NCBI GenBank assembly: GCA_045601405.1 | Contig: JAZRZO010000084.1 | Span: 12,743-76,742 of the forward strand | From: RGIG5612 sp045601405 | GTDB lineage: Bacteria; Bacillota; Clostridia; Lachnospirales; Lachnospiraceae | DNA: 64,000 bases | Direction of reading: 5' to 3' | Part shown: piece by piece, positions 62,369 to 64,000 of the stretch | Layout of the letters: each line of letters begins with the position of its first letter | How positions within the stretch are numbered: the first letter of the stretch is position 1 | Position numbers and translations under genes: made by a program | The notes under the pieces: model-generated | Told to the model about the DNA's origin: nothing | Seen by the model: the letters and a program-made list of their open reading frames with translations, nothing else | Databases searched by the model: none

Positions 62369-62605
62369 ATGTCCGGAAAAACTGAATTAGAAGCACAGGG
62401 CTATAAAACATACGAAGGAGAGGATATCCGCGTGTTCTGGAATCCCAATCTCTGCACGCATGCCACGGAATGCATTCGCGGAAACCAGGCTGTTTTTGAT
62501 GTCGGAAGAAGACCCTGGGTTGATCCAAACGCGGCAAGCGGAGATGAGATTGCGGCGATTATAGACCGCTGTCCGTCGAAAGCACTCCAGTATGAAAGAA
62601 AATGA
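62369..62605 (+). CDS. YjdI-like mono-cluster Fe-S protein
   Basis: 78 residues. NLCTHATECIRGNQAVFDVGRRPWVDP... and DRCPSKALQYERK match the Fer4_19/YjdI family (Cys-x-His-Ala-x2-Cys and CPSxAL). The ribosome site AAAGAAAAGAGGTCACC lies upstream of ATG 62369. The physiological role of the family is not established; electron transfer is assumed. It is a solitary gene with no YjdJ-type partner beside it. Confidence 0.87.
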   Translation: MSGKTELEAQGYKTYEGEDIRVFWNPNLCTHATECIRGNQAVFDVGRRPWVDPNAASGDEIAAIIDRCPSKALQYERK

Positions 62606-62758
62606 GATCAGTATAAATTGGCAAATTTATCGCAACATTTTGCAGTAAGAATTTTCTCCCTGCGGTAAAATCTTGTTAACGCACGCACGCCGCGTCTAAA
62701 AGTAGAAGGCAGGGAAACATCCCCTGTTTATACAGAACCATCGATGATCTGCTGTCAT

Positions 62759-63742
62759 TTACTTTAATTTTGTCAAATTTGTCCAGTTTGAATCAAATCC
62801 CATTATCTGCATAATGTCTGATGCTGGAATTGTATGTAATTGTTTCTGCAGTTTTGCAAAAACAGATTTCATAGAAGTTATGAATTCATTTAAATCTGAT
62901 TTGCTCAACAAGAGAGCAAACATTATAGCTACTGCGAAAGCATCATTTGTACCATATGAATAAGAGCCATCCTTTTTACGAATGATTCCCAGAAAAGAGA
63001 AATACTTTATGCTCTTTGTACGAATTCTTTCTTTAAAGCGAATATTATAGAAGCGCTCGTCATGAGCACAATTATTTCGAGCTAATGCCAGCATATGCAT
63101 AAATTTTGATAGTTCAATTGGATGAAGATTAAACTGCTTAGCTATTGAAGTTTGATCAGCAGGTTTTAAACATTTATAAAAGTTTTCAATTTTACCAAAG
63201 GTTAATACATTAACTAAAACCCAAAGAGGAATATAACCATGTTCTGTCATATAGTGATTTACCACCTTGTGATTTTTACTCATTTGACGAGCTATTTTCT
63301 GTTGGATATCACCGCTTAGCTTAACAGCATTTGCTATGTTCTTTTTTGAAGAAGTATCAAAATTTTCAATTTTCATATAGTTATCATGTCCATATTTGGA
63401 AGAAAAGTCATGGGAAATAACTGATTTGAATGTGTTTTCAATTTTGAGGAGAAATTTTAAATATATTCCTCAGAGTTCTCTATCGAAAGAATACAATGCA
63501 TATACTTCATCAAAGGTTGTTCCGGTTTTGTAGACCTCTTCTTGTGTTGGAGTAGCTTTTGAGGCAAGGAAGAGGTCTTTATAACCATTTATGACATTAT
63601 AATAATTTTCTCTCTCGAGAATTCTCATAACTCTTGATCCTTGAGAACCTTTTGCGATGACCATTCCCCTGGAACGAAGAATATTTAATTGTTGACGATA
63701 CGACTTATAGATTTTATTAGATTTTATCTGACATATTCTCAC
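62759..63742 (-). pseudogene. Abi_2/AbiF-type HEPN protein interrupted by one in-frame TGA
   Basis: A frame of 328 codons from ATG 63742 to 62759 with a single TGA at 63470-63472; the upstream part (SYRQQLNILRSRG; ENYYNVINGYKDLF; YALYSFDREL) is the Abi_2 start and the downstream part continues in the same frame (YLKFLLKIENTFKSVISHDF). A CGA-to-TGA change fits the position. The HEPN RNase motif R-x4-H is present as RNNCAH (63062-63079). Full length matches Abi_2 proteins (about 300-330). The family acts in phage abortive infection. The gene is inactive unless TGA is read through or an internal start rescues the C-terminal half. Confidence 0.78.
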
Positions 63743-63800
63743 CCTATAAAAAGCCCCCGGGCCCGAAGGACACCGGAGGTCAAACTAGCAATCTATCTCT
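63743..63800 (-). ncRNA. Putative structured leader RNA of the Abi gene
   Basis: Transcript expected from the promoter at 63807-63834 begins near 63800 and meets a strong terminator hairpin before the Abi ribosome site. This gives a separate RNA of about 50 nt directly upstream of an Abi_2 gene, the arrangement of the abiF RNA motif and similar RNA-toxin pairs. Inferred from sequence; no consensus match was tested. Confidence 0.45.
63748..63779 (-). terminator. Terminator between leader and Abi gene
   Basis: Minus-strand arms CCTCCGG (63779-63773) and CCGGGGG (63760-63754) enclose a CTTCGGG apex and are followed directly by TTTTT (63752-63748). The Abi ribosome site AGGGTGAG begins just after it, so Abi expression depends on read-through. 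Confidence 0.7.
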
Positions 63801-63806
63801 GACAGT

Positions 63807-63834
63807 ATTGTACCATAATGGGTTAAAAAGTCAA
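63807..63834 (-). promoter_or_regulatory. Promoter of the Abi leader
   Basis: TTGACT (63834-63829), 16-base spacer, TACAAT (63812-63807) on the minus strand. Confidence 0.6.
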
Positions 63835-63884
63835 TGACTTCCGACCCCGTTTATAATGAATATGAACCATTTTTGATAATGTCC

Positions 63885-63924
63885 TAATATACCACAAGGG
63901 AAAATGTCCCAAAGTGGTATTATA
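63885..63924 (+). repeat. Inverted repeat at left end of the IS
   Basis: Arms of 11 bases (TAATATACCAC and GTGGTATTATA) match at 9 of 11 positions, with an inner GGGA/TCCC pair. It precedes the transposase start and may be terminal or an insulator hairpin. The true terminal repeat cannot be set without the right end. Confidence 0.5.
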
Positions 63925-63937
63925 CTTCCATCAAGAG

Positions 63938-64000
63938 ATGGAGGTGACTATTATCAGAAAGGTAGAACTATCAATGGATGAACAAAAGAAATATGAAGTA
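63938..64000 (+). mobile_element. IS1202/ISNCY-like transposase, N-terminus only
   Basis: The frame reads KVELSMDEQKKYEV before the window ends, the recognisable start of IS1202-group (ISNCY) transposases. ATG 63938 overlaps a perfect GGAGGTGA (63940-63947), so translation more likely begins downstream, at ATT 63950, ATC 63953 or ATG 63974. A rare start codon would limit transposase supply. Confidence 0.7.

Noticed and set aside
62606..62758. Small RNA or gene between the Fe-S gene and the Abi gene
   Set aside because: No stable hairpin, promoter pair or frame could be supported.
63470..63472. Recoded TGA (selenocysteine or alternative code) in the Abi gene
   Set aside because: TGA ends many clear genes in the window, no SECIS-like structure was apparent, and the aligned residue is expected to be Arg. 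Kept only as a minor alternative.

Overview
The window looks like chromosomal DNA of a Gram-positive Clostridia-type bacterium, most likely a Lachnospiraceae relative (inference). The grounds are strong AGGAGG-type ribosome sites, GTG and TTG starts, a CpsB/CpsC/CpsD/LCP capsule module, a class B sortase with an SPKTG substrate, and lipoproteins without outer-membrane genes. No rRNA, tRNA or CRISPR array was seen.

Layout. (1) 1-2.8 kb: 5' part of an MMPL/RND exporter (minus), a frameshifted micro-lipoprotein remnant, and a CI/LexA-type repressor divergent from a small XRE regulator with interleaved promoters. (2) 2.9-17.7 kb: one plus-strand array of about 15 genes. Most products carry short N-terminal or C-terminal CxxC zinc ribbons joined to transmembrane segments. 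In the middle sits a PP2C phosphatase - Ser/Thr kinase - vWA triad. The array also holds a 1150-residue membrane-anchored thermolysin-family protease with an N-terminal zinc ribbon and two lipoproteins. This is the strongest candidate for an undescribed system. (3) 17.7-20.1 kb: an acyltransferase remnant, a small membrane protein, a 34-residue Cys-rich microprotein, and a minus-strand zur-znuA zinc uptake operon. (4) 20.3-38.3 kb: a first surface-polysaccharide locus with sugar genes (CapE, CapF, a 2,3-dehydratase deoxysugar set, aminotransferases, an N-formyltransferase, an ATP-grasp enzyme), Wzy, Wzx, glycosyltransferases and a phosphoglycosyl transferase. (5) 38.5-46.0 kb: chain-length protein, sortase B, LCP, sorted surface protein, CpsB, CpsD, PglF-like dehydratase and a PIG-L deacetylase. 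(6) 46.3-60.5 kb: a second, visibly more AT-rich polysaccharide locus: PglE/PglD/PglC-like genes, a second Wzy, glycosyltransferases, a diamino-uronic-acid set (WlbA, truncated WlbB plus an LpxD-like acyltransferase, WlbC, nucleotide-sugar dehydrogenase) and a MurJ-like flippase. (7) 60.5-64 kb: an internally deleted FAD-oxidoreductase remnant, a nucleotidyltransferase, a YjdI-like Fe-S protein, an Abi_2/AbiF-type HEPN gene broken by one TGA behind a short structured leader, and the left end of an IS1202/ISNCY-like element.

How the parts work together (inference). The two polysaccharide loci each encode their own initiating transferase, polymerase and flippase, but share one CpsC/B/D phosphoregulation set and one LCP attachment enzyme. 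The sortase and its single visible substrate are embedded in that shared assembly operon. In the zinc-ribbon array, reversible Ser/Thr phosphorylation is probably tied to a membrane complex built from zinc-ribbon proteins, with a protease and lipoproteins outside the cell. The nearby zinc uptake operon raises the possibility, unproven, that metal supply matters to it. Remnant genes cluster at the edges of the second polysaccharide locus and near the right end, which fits repeated recombination.
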